Positions 19,821-33,004 of a stretch of DNA of 64,000 bases are shown here, in pieces. Source of the DNA: Sweltsa coloradensis. Its lineage: Eukaryota > Arthropoda > Insecta > Plecoptera > Chloroperlidae. Position 1 is the stretch's first letter. Each line of letters opens with the position of its first letter. A model generated the notes under the pieces. The model saw only the letters and a program-made list of their open reading frames with translations. It was not told the DNA's origin and did not search any database. Position numbers and translations under genes: made by a program. The stretch is from assembly GCA_024449915.1 (NCBI GenBank), contig JAMZAV010000297.1:744001-808000 (forward strand), written 5' to 3'.

Positions 19821-22800
19821 TGTGCAGCATGTGGGTGCATGATGGGACCATCGGAATTCAAAACACAGCCTATAGGTAACATCATATTTCGAATAATTTT
19901 CGGCGAATGTTACATACTCGGCGGCTCAAATTGGGCACGTCATTAATAATTATTACACATTTAGGTAAATGTGACACACAATAATTCAGGCGTGTCATCA
20001 ACTGAGAGCGAGAGAGAGAGAGATGGTGGCGTGTGGCTATTCTCGAGGGAGTCCCGGTGATTGAACATCACAAGGTTGATGCTGCCAGGGGGGTTGATTG
20101 ATTGATTACCGCCGCCTTGTCGATCCGCTGATGTACATTAGCAGGCATCACCTTGTTTGATGTACCCTGACTGACTCTGCTGTGCTCCGCGCGAACCCGG
20201 CTAGGTCATTAGGGTTGTTTACAGAGCTCGTCCGTTTAGCACGTAGTGGATACGACGCTACGCGAGGCCAACTTCCGGATAAACAACCCCTCAACCCCTC
20301 AAGTGATAGTGTCGAGGTTTCTCAGAGAATCGATTGTTGACTTTTTCGACTCACACCATCAGCCGACTTATTTTCCAAGAACGTGGCATTTAAACTATGT
20401 CAAGTTATTCAAACATCGGCAATGCAGCGTTTGCTAGTTTTCGCACGCAGTGACGTATAGAACAGCGTTCGTTTCGTGCTTTGGATAAGAATTCTGGCAA
20501 CGTTGCAGTGATTTGTGATCTTTGGGTCGTTTGTAAGTGTTAATGAAAGCACACTGTTGCCAAGTGTGGCGTAAGGTAGTAATTTTTGGATTTTCAAACA
20601 TCCTAACAAATCTAAACATCTAAAAATACTGAAATACAGACAAATATATCTAAAAAGGTATGTATGTGTAATTGTTTTGTGATCTCTACCTGTGACAATA
20701 ACATTTACTTCTAACTACAGCAATGTAATCTCCTCCATTTTGTTATACTGATACCACTCAGATGTGTGAAGTACCGTATACCAATAACAATAACAATTCC
20801 ACAAATTATCAACATGCAACCATACTTCCCGTTCTATGTAACAAATAGATTCCAAGTTGTATAAGGTTAATAAGAATCTATACAATGTAATGACATTGTC
20901 TTGACAAGTGTCTGAAGGTTAACAAATGCCACAGTGTTCCCTCAACCATTAACCGTTTGTATTACAGCCATTCCCTGCGGAGTCTGTGGGTTTTGATTTA
21001 TTTGTTGGTCGTTACAAGTCTGCATGGGGTTGCGCCTTCACATTACAAAGAATACCTTTTAGAGATATGATAATTTCATATAAAACATCATAAACAAACA
21101 ACATATGGTCATACCTAGGATCAACGACATCATAAACAAAACACAAATCATTAGTATGTTGTGACTTGTGATCCACCCTAGAAACGCGTGTGCACATTGA
21201 CAAAATGATAAATGCATGACAATCGTCTAATTTTGTGTAAAGAATTCTCGCGTTCCCTGCTTCGTTTATCGAACTACAGTTCTGCGAGGAACTTCAAAAC
21301 ATTTAGTTTCTGTGGTGCACTATTTTCTTTACCTACCAAATCTCGTGTGCAAACCGCATTATTATATTTTCAGTAAAAACTCACAAAATATTATTTTGTG
21401 ATCATGGGCTGTTTTTTGGAAAGGAGATATCACTATTGTCGACGTTCTGTCATCCTCTTGGCGCTTGCTCTTGTGTAAGATCAATTGTGTTTTTAGATCT
21501 CTATTTTCAAGTTCGTTTACATGAGCGTAACACATTTTCTGGCACACTGATTGACATCAACACACATCTCGCCTGTCACAGTTAAGTCTAGCCGACGCAT
21601 GAGACGGAATGTGCGTTTGATTGTGTAATGTCGGTTGTCGGGTGGCATCTAATGTTGTTTTATGTCTGTGTGTTTGTGCTGGATGCGTTCTCGAGACAAC
21701 TACATGGAAACGCTCAGTTTTTACGCCGCCAGATTGTTTTGTTGAGACAAACCACTCTGCTAGAGAAAAAAGTCAAATTCTTTCATTAGTTGCGGCAAGT
21801 TTCTCGTCACACAAAGTCTGGCTTGATCAATCAAATCTCACCTCGGAAGATGATAGCATTGTATATATACCTCGCTATTTCTTCACGCGGAAGTCCGCGT
21901 TTTATAAACAACAATTCTCTGTTTTGCTGCAGGGTAATTTATTTCTTGTACCTATTTGTACAATTATAATTTGATGAACAGGAAAAGTTTCAACAGTGCA
22001 ACGCAAATCACGTATATGGAAAATAATTGTTTTATATCATTCAACTTTATGGGATGGGTGTATTAATGCTCGTGCATTTAATATCAATTCAATGCACACA
22101 ATTACTTCTTTAATGCGTTTTCAGTGCATTGTCCGAATAAATCACAACTTATCTGTGTGGAGTAAACTGAATTAATGCTCGAATTATGTGCTCGAATTGA
22201 CATTAATTCCTGGAATTGCTTGTTGTTATATATGACAAATTGTCTTCTAAAGACCGCGTTCATATTTGCATTTATAGAGTGCAGTTTGCATTTGCGGTTA
22301 TTGTGTGTTTGTCATTGCATGCGAGCTAACCAAATTATGACAATAGCATTATTTTATACTGCAAATTATAATAGTTTGTTCATGTGCATGATAAGTATTG
22401 TAAATTCGTTCTCACAAAGGAGCGACAGTCTTCTTCTCGTTCTTATATGTCTCCACGTAACTGTAGATAATGCTCAGTGGAGAACATTTTACAAAAGCAT
22501 AAGTACCATGCCATTAACAAACAACATACAACACAACAACAAACGAACAGGGGCAAACATTTAAGTTCTTCTCACTTAGTTCATTACTAGTATTTTATTT
22601 GTTAAATCAGCTTGGTTTAACTTGCACCTCATCCTCGCTTCGTCCAGCTAACGTGAATTACTCTGACATATTACAAATCCACTCCGAACAATTTAGCTAA
22701 TAAAAAGGTTAAATCAATATTTCTTTGTGTGAGGTTTTCACGTTCGAAAATTGTGACGTACAGTACAGGAATACACGAAATTTTGGAGTCTATGTAACTA

Positions 22801-25800
22801 ATAAGCTATTTTTGGGTTACATATAACAGCATATGCCAATATAATGCTGATACACTTACTTGCACCCATATGAAACCAGTGGCTTCCCTATAGCTTAATT
22901 GTATAATAATGAATGTCAACAGTGACTTTTGGATGATTTATAGTATATAAATTTGTTCTTTTGCGTATAAATTTTGTATTTGTATTTGTATATATGGTTG
23001 TTTTTACGTGCGTACGTACTAATACATATTTATTTTTGTTTTAGGTAAGTTTGGTGCTACTTCCTAGATCTATTTGATAGGAGTGCCTCCAGATTGTGGG
23101 GTAAGTTTTATATTTATTTCTGGGTTCATTCGTCTTTGTAAACATGATGCAGTTTATAATACTCACGTTACGTCTGCGTGATCTTAGGCACCTGTCACGT
23201 TTTCACCTTTAACAGTACATAGGCTTTATTCATATCCTATCCTATCCTATATCCTCCTATTTAAATACCATTATTTAATCGTATTTTTTGCTTTTTAAAC
23301 TTTTTCATGTTGACGATATTATGTAATCTACTGTTATTAGGCCTTTATGGTTAAAATAGAATAATATTCCAATGGCTTTACAGAAGTATTAAACAAACTT
23401 TAAGAATTAAAAAACACATAACAGATCAAATTGATGTCTGTAATGTGGCTTCAGAGTTTCATAAACTTAAAGTTAGTATTTTTATTTTTATAATTAATAA
23501 TTATAATTTCCACCAAATTATTTTCAAAATTATGTTAAGTAAAGAAAAATACCCCAAAAATCAGATTATGTTTTAATGACATGTTCATAAAATGTATTAA
23601 AACTGTCGATGTAATATTACAGAGACAGAAACTCTTTCAAATTACTGGATACATTGGGCACACTAAACTTATTGAGTACACACAAATTAAACAAGCTTCC
23701 ATAAATTGTTCTTGTGTTAGCATTAGAATGTAAGATGTGTTTAGACATGTTAGAAATGTTTTTAAATATGTTGAGCAATTTTCTAGAAGAATACATATTT
23801 TCTTGATGTTTCCCATTGTTTTCATGTTCTCATTCTTTCAAAAGGGTGTCTCTTGGTATCACCACTATAATATCATGTAACACATAGTCTTGCCATTTGG
23901 AAGAGTAGTGTTTTTAACATACTAACCTGTTATATAATTTAATTCCTTATTATTTTACTTTTTACTCATCCTCTCTCCCGCCACCAAAAAGGGGTTGCTT
24001 CAACACACGTTATACTCCGTTGTTTGATACATTACCCAGCGTTCATCCGATGACCGCTCATCCCCGCACGCTACAGTGTTAGCTCCAGTTATCGTGTGAC
24101 ACCGTGCTCTGTCCAGCGCATACCCGGCCGTCTATTTACATAGGATGCGCTCCCTTAGGGGCTCGGTGTATAGTAATGCTCCAGGCTGGGATTAATCTGT
24201 CTCTGCCGTCTTGAATACATTATACGAGAGGCAGTGTTTTGTTTGCGGGAATCGGAATACATTTCGAGCAAAAACCGCACACACACACACAAAATTGAAT
24301 GAACACACGCGCGCGGCTCGGATGCTGTGGCACGGCGCGCGGGGAAAAAGCGCGCGCGCTCCCCGCCCGAGAGATGGGGTGGGTAGGATACGAACTTAAT
24401 ACGTAATTGGTTATATTCTGACAAAATAAGCTTAATTAAAGCTGGCTGGCTAGGGTTTTGTATTTTAGCCATTCGAGTTTGACAATAGTGTTTTCTGGTC
24501 CCTTCGAATTTCCATAAAACCACACTTTTGCAGTGGTTTTGCAGTGCTGATTCCAGGTGGCCTTGAGCTCTAAATGAAACAGCTTTGCAAGTATTTCTTT
24601 ATTAAAATCGTCAACGAACTGAAGTAGACAACTTCGAACGTGTTTACTTCCCACATAGGCCTAAACGTTTTGCATTGGTTAATTTCAGGATGGATCCAAT
24701 CAAAGAATAAAATTATATTAGCCTTCCCAAAACCAATTACTTTCTTGGGAAATTGGATAAAGCTTTTTTTTTTTTACTTAAGCCTGTGTTATATTTTGGC
24801 ATCGGTGTGTGTTATGTCGCAAGTTAAAAAAATCTCGGCCTAACATCTATGCCAAACTGTATAGGCGGTTAAAATTATGCTCAAACTATAGGTTGACATG
24901 GCCTATTGACCATATACATATTTTCTACATCAAAAACACACTAAACATATTTTCACCTTGTGTTTCACAAGAGCCGAATATCTCCTTGTGACTCGAGCAA
25001 ACAAATTAAAAACTAGTCGTTTTTGCCTTGTTAGTGCACCATTCTATAAAATATATCCTTACCCCATAAAATGTTTTTATCTTCATTTCAGAATAATGTA
25101 AATTAAGGGATGAATATTTTATTCAAACTCCATATAGAGCAGCTATATAATATCTTCGGTTTATGGCCCAACTATGGTCGTAAAAACTAGCTACATATGC
25201 TGAACGTCCGGTCTAGCACCTACTTCTGGAGTTTCAATGAAGCACAGGATTGGGAACGAACGGAAGGGTTTTTAGAATACAAATTTTCAATTTAAATGTG
25301 TAAAATAATTGAGAAAGTCTAGCTTGAAATTGCAATGAAACGCGCTGAAATAACACCAGTAATAAACACCCCGGGGTCGTTTGAAATTAATACGTATAAC
25401 ACTCTCCAATTCGGAAAAAATTCATCAAGCACAAATTCGCAATTTAGCAATTCGGTATGGTTACTCTTAATTTTAACCCATACCCAGTATTCGACTGAAA
25501 TCAACAATGCATACAATTTTTTTTAACCAATCAAAAGTAACCAGAATAAAAAACAAATACACCACCGCTATTTGATTAAGCAAAAAATGTATTTCATGGT
25601 CGATTTGTTTGTTAAGATTGATATTTCAAGCAAAAAAATGCCACCGTTTACTAGAGAAACCATTTCCTGTACAGGGTTGAATTTAAAAAAAAGCATTTAT
25701 AAATAAATTGTTTAACTTACATTTTTCTCAATAGTATCAGGAGTTACTGATACTTTCAAATTACACATTGCAGTGAAAATCACAAATACAATACATTTTA

Positions 25801-28541
25801 CATAATTATATCTTAATTTGCACAGTAGTTATAGATTTTGCACTGTTCTTGTTCTTGTAATAATATTGAATGAATTATTTCGTGTTTTGATGAATCTTTG
25901 TAAAATTGAAGTTTAGTTTATTTTACACTTTCCGGGTTAATACGCTTTTCCCACCTTAATCTATTATTTACTTTTGCCATACTATTTCTTACTCATTTTA
26001 TCGCATTATCAAGAGGTAAGGCCTAGAATCATATGTAATATTAGTATTCCAAACCAGATTTTTTCCCCCTGGATTTTACTAATTATTGTTTCCACCCACT
26101 ATAGGAGAGTCCCCTACAAAACAATTTAGATGTTAAATAATTGTTTTATAGAGTCAAGGATAGGATCCTCCATACAGCATATCGGGTTTGAGACCCTAAT
26201 ATTGTCTTGGATCAATCGTGGACTTTGTGGAGACCGTCCGTGCATCTTCATAAGACGTGATGATATTTAAGACGAGGAGGGTGGGCGGCTGGTGGGTTTG
26301 TGGCGCGGGAGGGGGGGGGGGGGATTTCCAAGGGAAACTTTGCGTGCAGACAGATACACAAACTCTTGGAGGGTAGGCCTATATTCCGCTCCAAGCACAT
26401 GGCGAAGATTTGCATAGGGTAACGTCCCCCTTATTAAAGTTCTCGACTCTGGCAACGTTCGTCACGACAATATTGAATCTTCAAGCCACCGAATCTAACT
26501 GACGAAGTGAGGCCTGTAATAACTTCTACCCAGACGTGCATATTTACTATCGGCTTGGCTTGCTTAGAAACTTTCACGCAATTTATCAAAATTATAACAT
26601 TTAGCTTAGCTATGGCAGAAAAGAAAACCAAGCTGTTGCCGGTTTCATATTCCAACCCTTATACTCGTAAAGAAACCGGGTTTAAAACCGGGTTTTCACA
26701 ATCTTCTCACTGATACTTTGACAATGTTTTTCCATGGCAATGGCAATTTACAGTAACTATAATAAAACAACTAATATGACAATGCCTTACACGTAATATA
26801 TAAAGTTTTATTTTAATATGGACGTTTCTGATCAGTTTTATTTGTTTAGTGAAAAGGAAATCCAAAGAAATAAAAAAACAAATACTCGTGCTTTCAGGGT
26901 AAACGGCTTGAGGGTTTAGAATAGGTTTCATTCTGATCTTAGGCACTGTTTATGGGCATAGTTTTGCAGACTTTTTTGCTTTTGTACACAACAGTCTATA
27001 GGGGTTTAATATGTTACGTATACTCTGACTTGTTCTTTTTCCATGTTTTGGCAGCAGAACTTTGATATACTTACAAAAAAGGCAAATATTTCAAATCGCA
27101 ATATGATTGAAATGTTATTGTAACTATACCGCTTATGTAAATGTTAAACCTTGCTTCTTTAATATGCATACTGCAGTCCAAGAGGATATTTTAATGAAAT
27201 GAAATGAAATTCGAAGTAAAATTGATCGTGTACCGGAGAGTTTTGGGCCATTTACCTGTCTTTGAAAACAATTGTAAGTGATAACGTTAAATTTAAAATG
27301 TGAACGATGAATTAATTAGGGTTATGCTGACACTGCACATTACATCACAATTGCTCGCTCTGTAATGCGAGATCTAGTTTACTGGCCGGTTCCGAGTATA
27401 AGTGGAGAAACCACTTGATGAGTGTTCGGTGGCTGCAAGGTTTAAATGTTCCCGAGAGTTAATTACAAGTAATTTCCATTGCCGAGTATAATGATCTGCC
27501 CACTTCGGTGTTAGCTGTCTAATATAATAATGTTGTTCAACCTACTCGCCTTCAGTCAAAGCCGTGGGGCAGTTTGCATGGGAGTGAACTTGAAGGCGAG
27601 ATCTTCATCAAGTGTATGGAAAAATGTACACCTTGTTTTACTTTCATTGTCCGTTAGTTAATATACCATACTCACAGTTGAACGAGAAGTCAATTATTTT
27701 AAACCGAATTGTTAGTGAAAATGTATACCCGACGACGATAGCCTGGCAATAATCAATAAAAGTTTCATTTGTTCCTCCATATCCGGCCATTCAGTAATTC
27801 GTTCGTTCGCGCTTTACTTTCAACATATTTATTTATTTATTTTAATTACATTTTCTAAATATGTATGTATATGTAATGTCGTACCAATGGTCGTACGTTC
27901 TAACTTCTATTCCCTACGTAAATCACTATTAAAAGTTAATGATGCTATAGGATACGGTTCCAGCGGCTATTTCAAATAACGATTTTCTATGATAAAAGAC
28001 TTGGTGAAATCTTTGTAATGAATTGGTTTTTAATTCAGATATCATCAATTAAAAGGTGTCTTCATTTCATATCAGCCATATATAACAGCAGTACTGGGCA
28101 CGGGTCGGGTGGAGAATGGAGATAGCAATTCTGCTGGATGTTGGTTGAAAGAGCCTAAAGAGTGCGGACAATTGTGTCTATACTCATCACCCTCCAAGCT
28201 CTGACAAACGAGGACTACTTACGTGACTCCCTAGGGACGTCTCGCTCCGTCAAGGGAGAGTCGACTTTGCCTGGACGTCAGGACTCAGGACTATTGTTTC
28301 TCACACGTCGTCTTGCATAGGCAACTCGTGGTTTCTGATATGGTGTATCTGCAGATAAAAGGGGCTTAAGTCAATGTCCGATACCATAATGAATATAAAA
28401 CACATACATATTATATGTGTCAGCATTTATAGTATCAAATTCTTCCATAATCACTCACTTACTAGCTAAGAGATTTACAAATCAACAAATCCATATACAT
28501 AGAAGTCACTTCAGTGTGAAATTAATATAAATACCATCTTT
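19821..28541. other. Non-coding stretch
   Basis: No supported gene. It holds a (GA)n tract at about 20007-20024, a CpG-rich patch with (CA)n and (CG)n-like tracts at about 24270-24370, and a G12 run at about 26311-26322. Open frames reach 129 codons (22175-22564), but their products show no domain and the frames show no coding bias that I can judge. Confidence 0.5.
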
Positions 28542-28919
28542 TTAAGAGGATGGGATAGTAGCGAAATTAAAACCAAGCGAAAATACGTTTTTTTCGTGGT
28601 ATCTCGAGAACGACGCAAATATGTAAAAACTGATTCTAGACCGAATTGTGGTTTTGTTAGAACTATATAATGCAAGAAAAAATACTGTAATGTGATGGTA
28701 ATTAAGTTTTTAATTAGAAATTTAATGAATTAAATAGGCCTACATATTTTAAATATAAACCGCACCAATTATTATATTTGAATATTTTTTCTTGCATTGT
28801 ATAGTTCTATCAAAACCACATTCGGTCTAGAATCCGTTTTTAGATATTTTGCATCGTTCTCGAGATATCACGAAAAAACTGTAATTTCGCATAGTTTTAA
28901 TTTCGCGAGTATCCCTTAA
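28542..28919. mobile_element. Long-armed MITE flanked by TTAA
   Basis: Arms of about 135-145 bases (28546-28690 and 28778-28915) are inverse copies with roughly 85-90% identity by eye, sharing GCGAAATTAAAAC, TATCTCGAGAACGA, TCTAGACCGAAT and AACTATA(T/C)AATGCAAGAAA. TTAA stands at both outer edges (28542-28545, 28916-28919), consistent with the TTAA target of piggyBac or Kolobok elements. The left end has about six extra bases before GGGATA. No coding capacity; the loop holds a TAGGCCTA word. Confidence 0.78.
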
Positions 28920-29143
28920 GTCTCAGAAATATTTATAATGTTGCTCTTGTTATCAAATAATTTAATTAATTCGCATGTGTATGTTGAGACTTGAGCGTAG
29001 TTATAAACAAACACGACAACCTTGGTTCTAAAAATATTATGTGCACACTGTTGCATGCAAGCAAGGGCACGGTTTACCGAAAGTAGGGAGCGAAGCTAAC
29101 CTTTTATTAAACGACCACTTGGTAATGTGGCTGTGGCAGGCCT

Positions 29144-29380
29144 TTTGGTGGAGGTGCCGGGTAAGTCGAAATTTATTCTTTCCGAAGCTAGCTCCGCCCC
29201 CTGACCCTCAGACTCGCTAAAATGATTATTATCATCTTGGTTGAAAGGTAATGTAAACAAAACCAAACCGCATGTTCGTCGGAGGTCATGTTCGTCGGAG
29301 GTCATGTTCGTCGGAGGTCATGTTCGGTTCTTATCGTGAGACAGAGAGACGCGCGCAACGGACGGACAGAAAATCGATGC
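29144..29380 (+). repeat. Short interspersed repeat, 'GGTGGAGGTGCCGGGT' family, full copy with 16-bp tandem array
   Basis: Runs from TTTTGGTGGAGGTGCCGGGT to ACGGACGGACAGAAAATCG. Within it the unit CATGTTCGTCGGAGGT is repeated at 29271, 29287 and 29303, with a partial fourth copy at 29319, a local expansion not seen in the other copies. Flanked by GGAGCGAAGCT-like words upstream and a GGGAGGTTTGCTCCCCC hairpin downstream. Confidence 0.65.
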
Positions 29381-29399
29381 TTACCGGGGAGGTTTGCTC

Positions 29400-32230
29400 C
29401 CCCGCAAGTACTCTGCTAAAAAGGTTACCATTTTTGCGTTCATTTTCCTAAATGGGTTGTTTCTAGAAATAGCGTATTGTTCTTTTCGTAGCCACAACCC
29501 CTTCATTATCGAAACAAGAACTGAGGCTTTGCTCTTTGTAAACTTTATATTGAGTTATGTTCCGCTCGTCCAACAAATGAATTGTAATCATCTTAATTTA
29601 AATCTTTTGCAGTCGAACCATAAAATTATACGACTTGAATAACGAGAGGGGGTGAACGAACGAAACGAAGGGAAAAGTAAATCCTGTATGTTGAAAAGTG
29701 GTTGAAAAGTCTTGGGGGATGTAAATAATGGGTGGCGCAGAGTTGGTTGTTTGTATAGAAGTGAGTGAAAGTGTGTTTATAGCGGAGTTGTTGATTCAAC
29801 ATTCCGAGAACAACGGCATTACAAATTGGCAGCCATCAACTCCGGCCGAGGAACAATGGAGAGAAATTCTCCCCACGAGATAGTTTGTGTAGTTATTAGC
29901 TGGTCTTATCAGCTGGGGCTGGTTCGCCCTCACGGCGCCCACTCTCGCTCGCCTCTTCTGTGACCAAGACTCTTTTCATACGGGATGTTTAGCTCACTTT
30001 GTGGGTGCGGACAAAACGCAACACACGAAAACGAACACCAAACTAATTTCTTGAATTTGGATAACGTTGATCATCATGGATCACATAACGCACGAGCACT
30101 ACTTTCTTTTGTAAATGAGCGTTTAATATTCATTGCTCCATGATTTATTAAAAAACAATTTTTCTCGTTGTTTTTTTATGTATAGAGTTCAGGTTTTGTT
30201 TTGACTATCGACTGTGTGTATAGAGCCTCAACTCAGCCCTGGATAAGAAAGGGATATGAATGTAATACTTATTGTTTATTTAATAAATTACAGAGGTTCT
30301 GAGTAGAATAACTTTAACTATATTTTAATTTGCTAGAGCGTATGTATTATATTTTATATTGTGAACATTTCGAACTTAAAAAAATCACTTTACACACATA
30401 CATGACATTGTTGTATTAAAATATATACATACACATAACTATTGGAATTTACGAAATATTCAATAGTACGTAGAATAATTATTTATGAGTTGCGTGTGAA
30501 TTCACTGTTTTTATGCTTATTTTACGAGTATGGTATTGTCATAATTCAAGTGGTTTTATAAATGTAAGTACAGAAGAATTGATATCATCGTTACATCACA
30601 TGCATGTAAAAATGAAATTTACATTGCTGCATGCATGGCTTTAAATAAAGAATATTTGACATAACAACAGTTAAATAATAATTTACTTCTTTTCCGTACA
30701 TTCTACCATGTGAAAGTCGTAAAAACATTCCAGAACTGTTTGAAATTACCAGCACAACGAAACAGTATAGCGGCACATACATTTTAACAAAAATGAGACA
30801 AGCTGGGTCAACAGTGACACTCTAAAAGTTATTTTATAGTTCCCACGACTTTTGACGATAACTAATGAATCAGTTTAAAACTCCCGTTCAATATCGGACT
30901 TTTCCTTATTGAAGTGAGACGTGTTATTTGAGGTGTTTCTGAGGGTCTCATAATTTTACACGTAGTAATGTTTAAAAGTTGTTTTAATTTTTATTATGTT
31001 TTATGCTTGTTCAGTGAAGCAAATTATTAGTTTCAATAACAATGTTTTTGATATGGTTGTTTGTTCTTTAACCCTTCATGAACCTTGACGTCCGATTAAA
31101 ATGGAGAAGAATCAAAGTAGGAATGTCAATATTGTCCGATCATTTTCTGCTAGAGGGCAAAATTAAATGCAACATACGTTTCTACTTCCCTAATATCCGG
31201 CCAGAACACAAAAGTGCCTTGATCGCCACTTTTCTTCCTGTCTATACGCATTGGCCTGGATTTGTGAATGGTACACTGTAATATGCTTGTGTTCTAAGCG
31301 TTATTAAACGGGGCAGAACAATGGCAAATAATCAGGCCTGGGGTTAAACCTGAGTTTTCCATACACAGCCCGTGGCTCTATCTCCATGTGGTCCCAATTT
31401 AATAAAGAATAAAAGGGGTTGTTTGGTTTATTGGGTAGAAACAAAGGAGGGTTTGTCAATAGTTGACAAGAGTCTCTTTGCCTTGCCCCGAGCTAGCTCT
31501 CCACAATCTAGCGGACAGATGTCTTCTCAATTGACGGTACGGAACAACATGCAAATGTATTCAATGCAGCAATCAACTTGGCGTAATTTAGATTCTCGGC
31601 TAAGGGGTCGTTACAAGTGTACAAGTGCCACACAGCAACACGAACACCATGGGTCAACTTTCCAGGAAACTGAAAAACCATTGATGTGCGAGTTGAAAGC
31701 CGAGTGTGCAAGGCCATCTCCAAGCCAAACAGCGTAGAGTGTATTTCGTTGTAAGCCCACCCCCTCAGTGCTATAACAACCACCGAGCCACTTCATACGG
31801 ATCCACTTACCATGCAGAGTTAGTTGCCCTCTAATGCATTCAACATTGACAAAACTCGGGGAAAACTGCTGCTCTGCTTGTGATCGACGTCTTGATGTGT
31901 TCCGTGTTGTGTTCACGTTGCGACGGCGTTGCGAGTTGCGACCATCTAGACGCATTAATTTTTGTGGTTCATTCATCACTTTAAAAGATGTATCTAGGGC
32001 GAACGGTCGTCGCCCGGCAGACAAGCGATGCGATGCTTAGGCGACACCGAACTCCGGCCCTATATACACCTACAAGAGTTGGGGGGTTTTCAGCTATCTG
32101 CACACGCCGCCCCGAAAGAGTTACAATCTTGAAACTCGGTATATGACCTGGTATGTGGTCCATGACATACCAAAAAAAAAATCAACCCGATCCGACAACT
32201 CGTTCTGTGTTAAAAGGCTCTCAACATCGT
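29400..32230. other. Non-coding stretch
   Basis: Open frames of up to 137 codons overlap one another on opposite strands at 31370-32040, in a slightly GC-richer patch. None shows a recognisable domain or plausible splice partners. No tRNA or other RNA gene seen. Confidence 0.45.
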
Positions 32231-32237
32231 CAAATTC

Positions 32238-32322
32238 CTTAAGGCTGGCTGGTGGCTGGTGGCTGGTGGCTGGTGGCTGGTGGCTGGTGGTTGGGTGGGT
32301 GGGTGGGTGGGTGGGTGGGTGG
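32238..32322 (+). repeat. G-rich minisatellite (GGTGGCT)n plus (GGGT)n
   Basis: A run of GGCTGGT/GGTGGCT units is followed by seven or more GGGT units (about 32290-32318). The latter is a canonical G-quadruplex sequence on the plus strand. Open frames across it are low complexity. Confidence 0.85.
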
Positions 32323-32354
32323 CAGTTCTCCGCGGAGAGTTCTTTAGCCTACAG

Positions 32355-33004
32355 AGAAAACGGTAAATCTTAGAACTATGAAACTTGAACCACACTTAGG
32401 TGTATTTCAGACGCAGTGCCTTTTGCTTTCAAAACCAAAATCGGGTAACAGGGACCGAGAAAATCAAAAATTTGGATGATAATCAAAACGCGTAATTACC
32501 AAGGCGTGGTAATTTGTACAAACTTGAAATTTAACATGCTATTAACCATTATAAATATCTTGCGTCCAAAACACAAGGGCTAAATTTGGGATGACCATGG
32601 GCCCAAAAATGACAAAAATGAAAAACTATCTGAACTTTAAGAAATGAATCATTCAAAGAAAACGCTACAACTGAGATGTTTCAAACGTGGAATACATTTT
32701 GATATCTCTCATTCTTTATCACTTTTGAATATGGAAAGCAAAATTGGTTAACGGGTACCGGAAAAAAAACAAATTATCAAAAGTAGGTAATTCCGTACTC
32801 TTATGAATAAACGCTATACCGAAAACCGTTCATCTTAGAACTTTGAAACTTGGGCCACACCAGATGTACCTCATATAACAAAAACCGGGCAATTGGGACC
32901 GGGAAAATCAAAATCAAAATCAAAATCAAAACGCGTAATTACTCAGGCGTAGTAATTTGTACAAGCTTGAAATTTAACATGCTCTTAACCATTATAAATA
33001 TCTA
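32355..33004 (+). repeat. Two tandem copies of a roughly 450-bp module
   Basis: Module 1 (from about 32370) and module 2 (from about 32830) share, in order, TCTTAGAACT(A/T)TGAAACTTG, CCACAC, GGGACCG(A/G)GAAAATCAAA, ACGCGTAATTAC and GAAATTTAACATGCT(A/C)TTAACC. A segment of module 1 with TGGGCCCAAAAATG recurs at 33965, beyond the SINE cluster, showing that the SINE array and the palindrome were inserted into a third, interrupted module. Unclassified repeat, no coding capacity seen. Confidence 0.6.
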
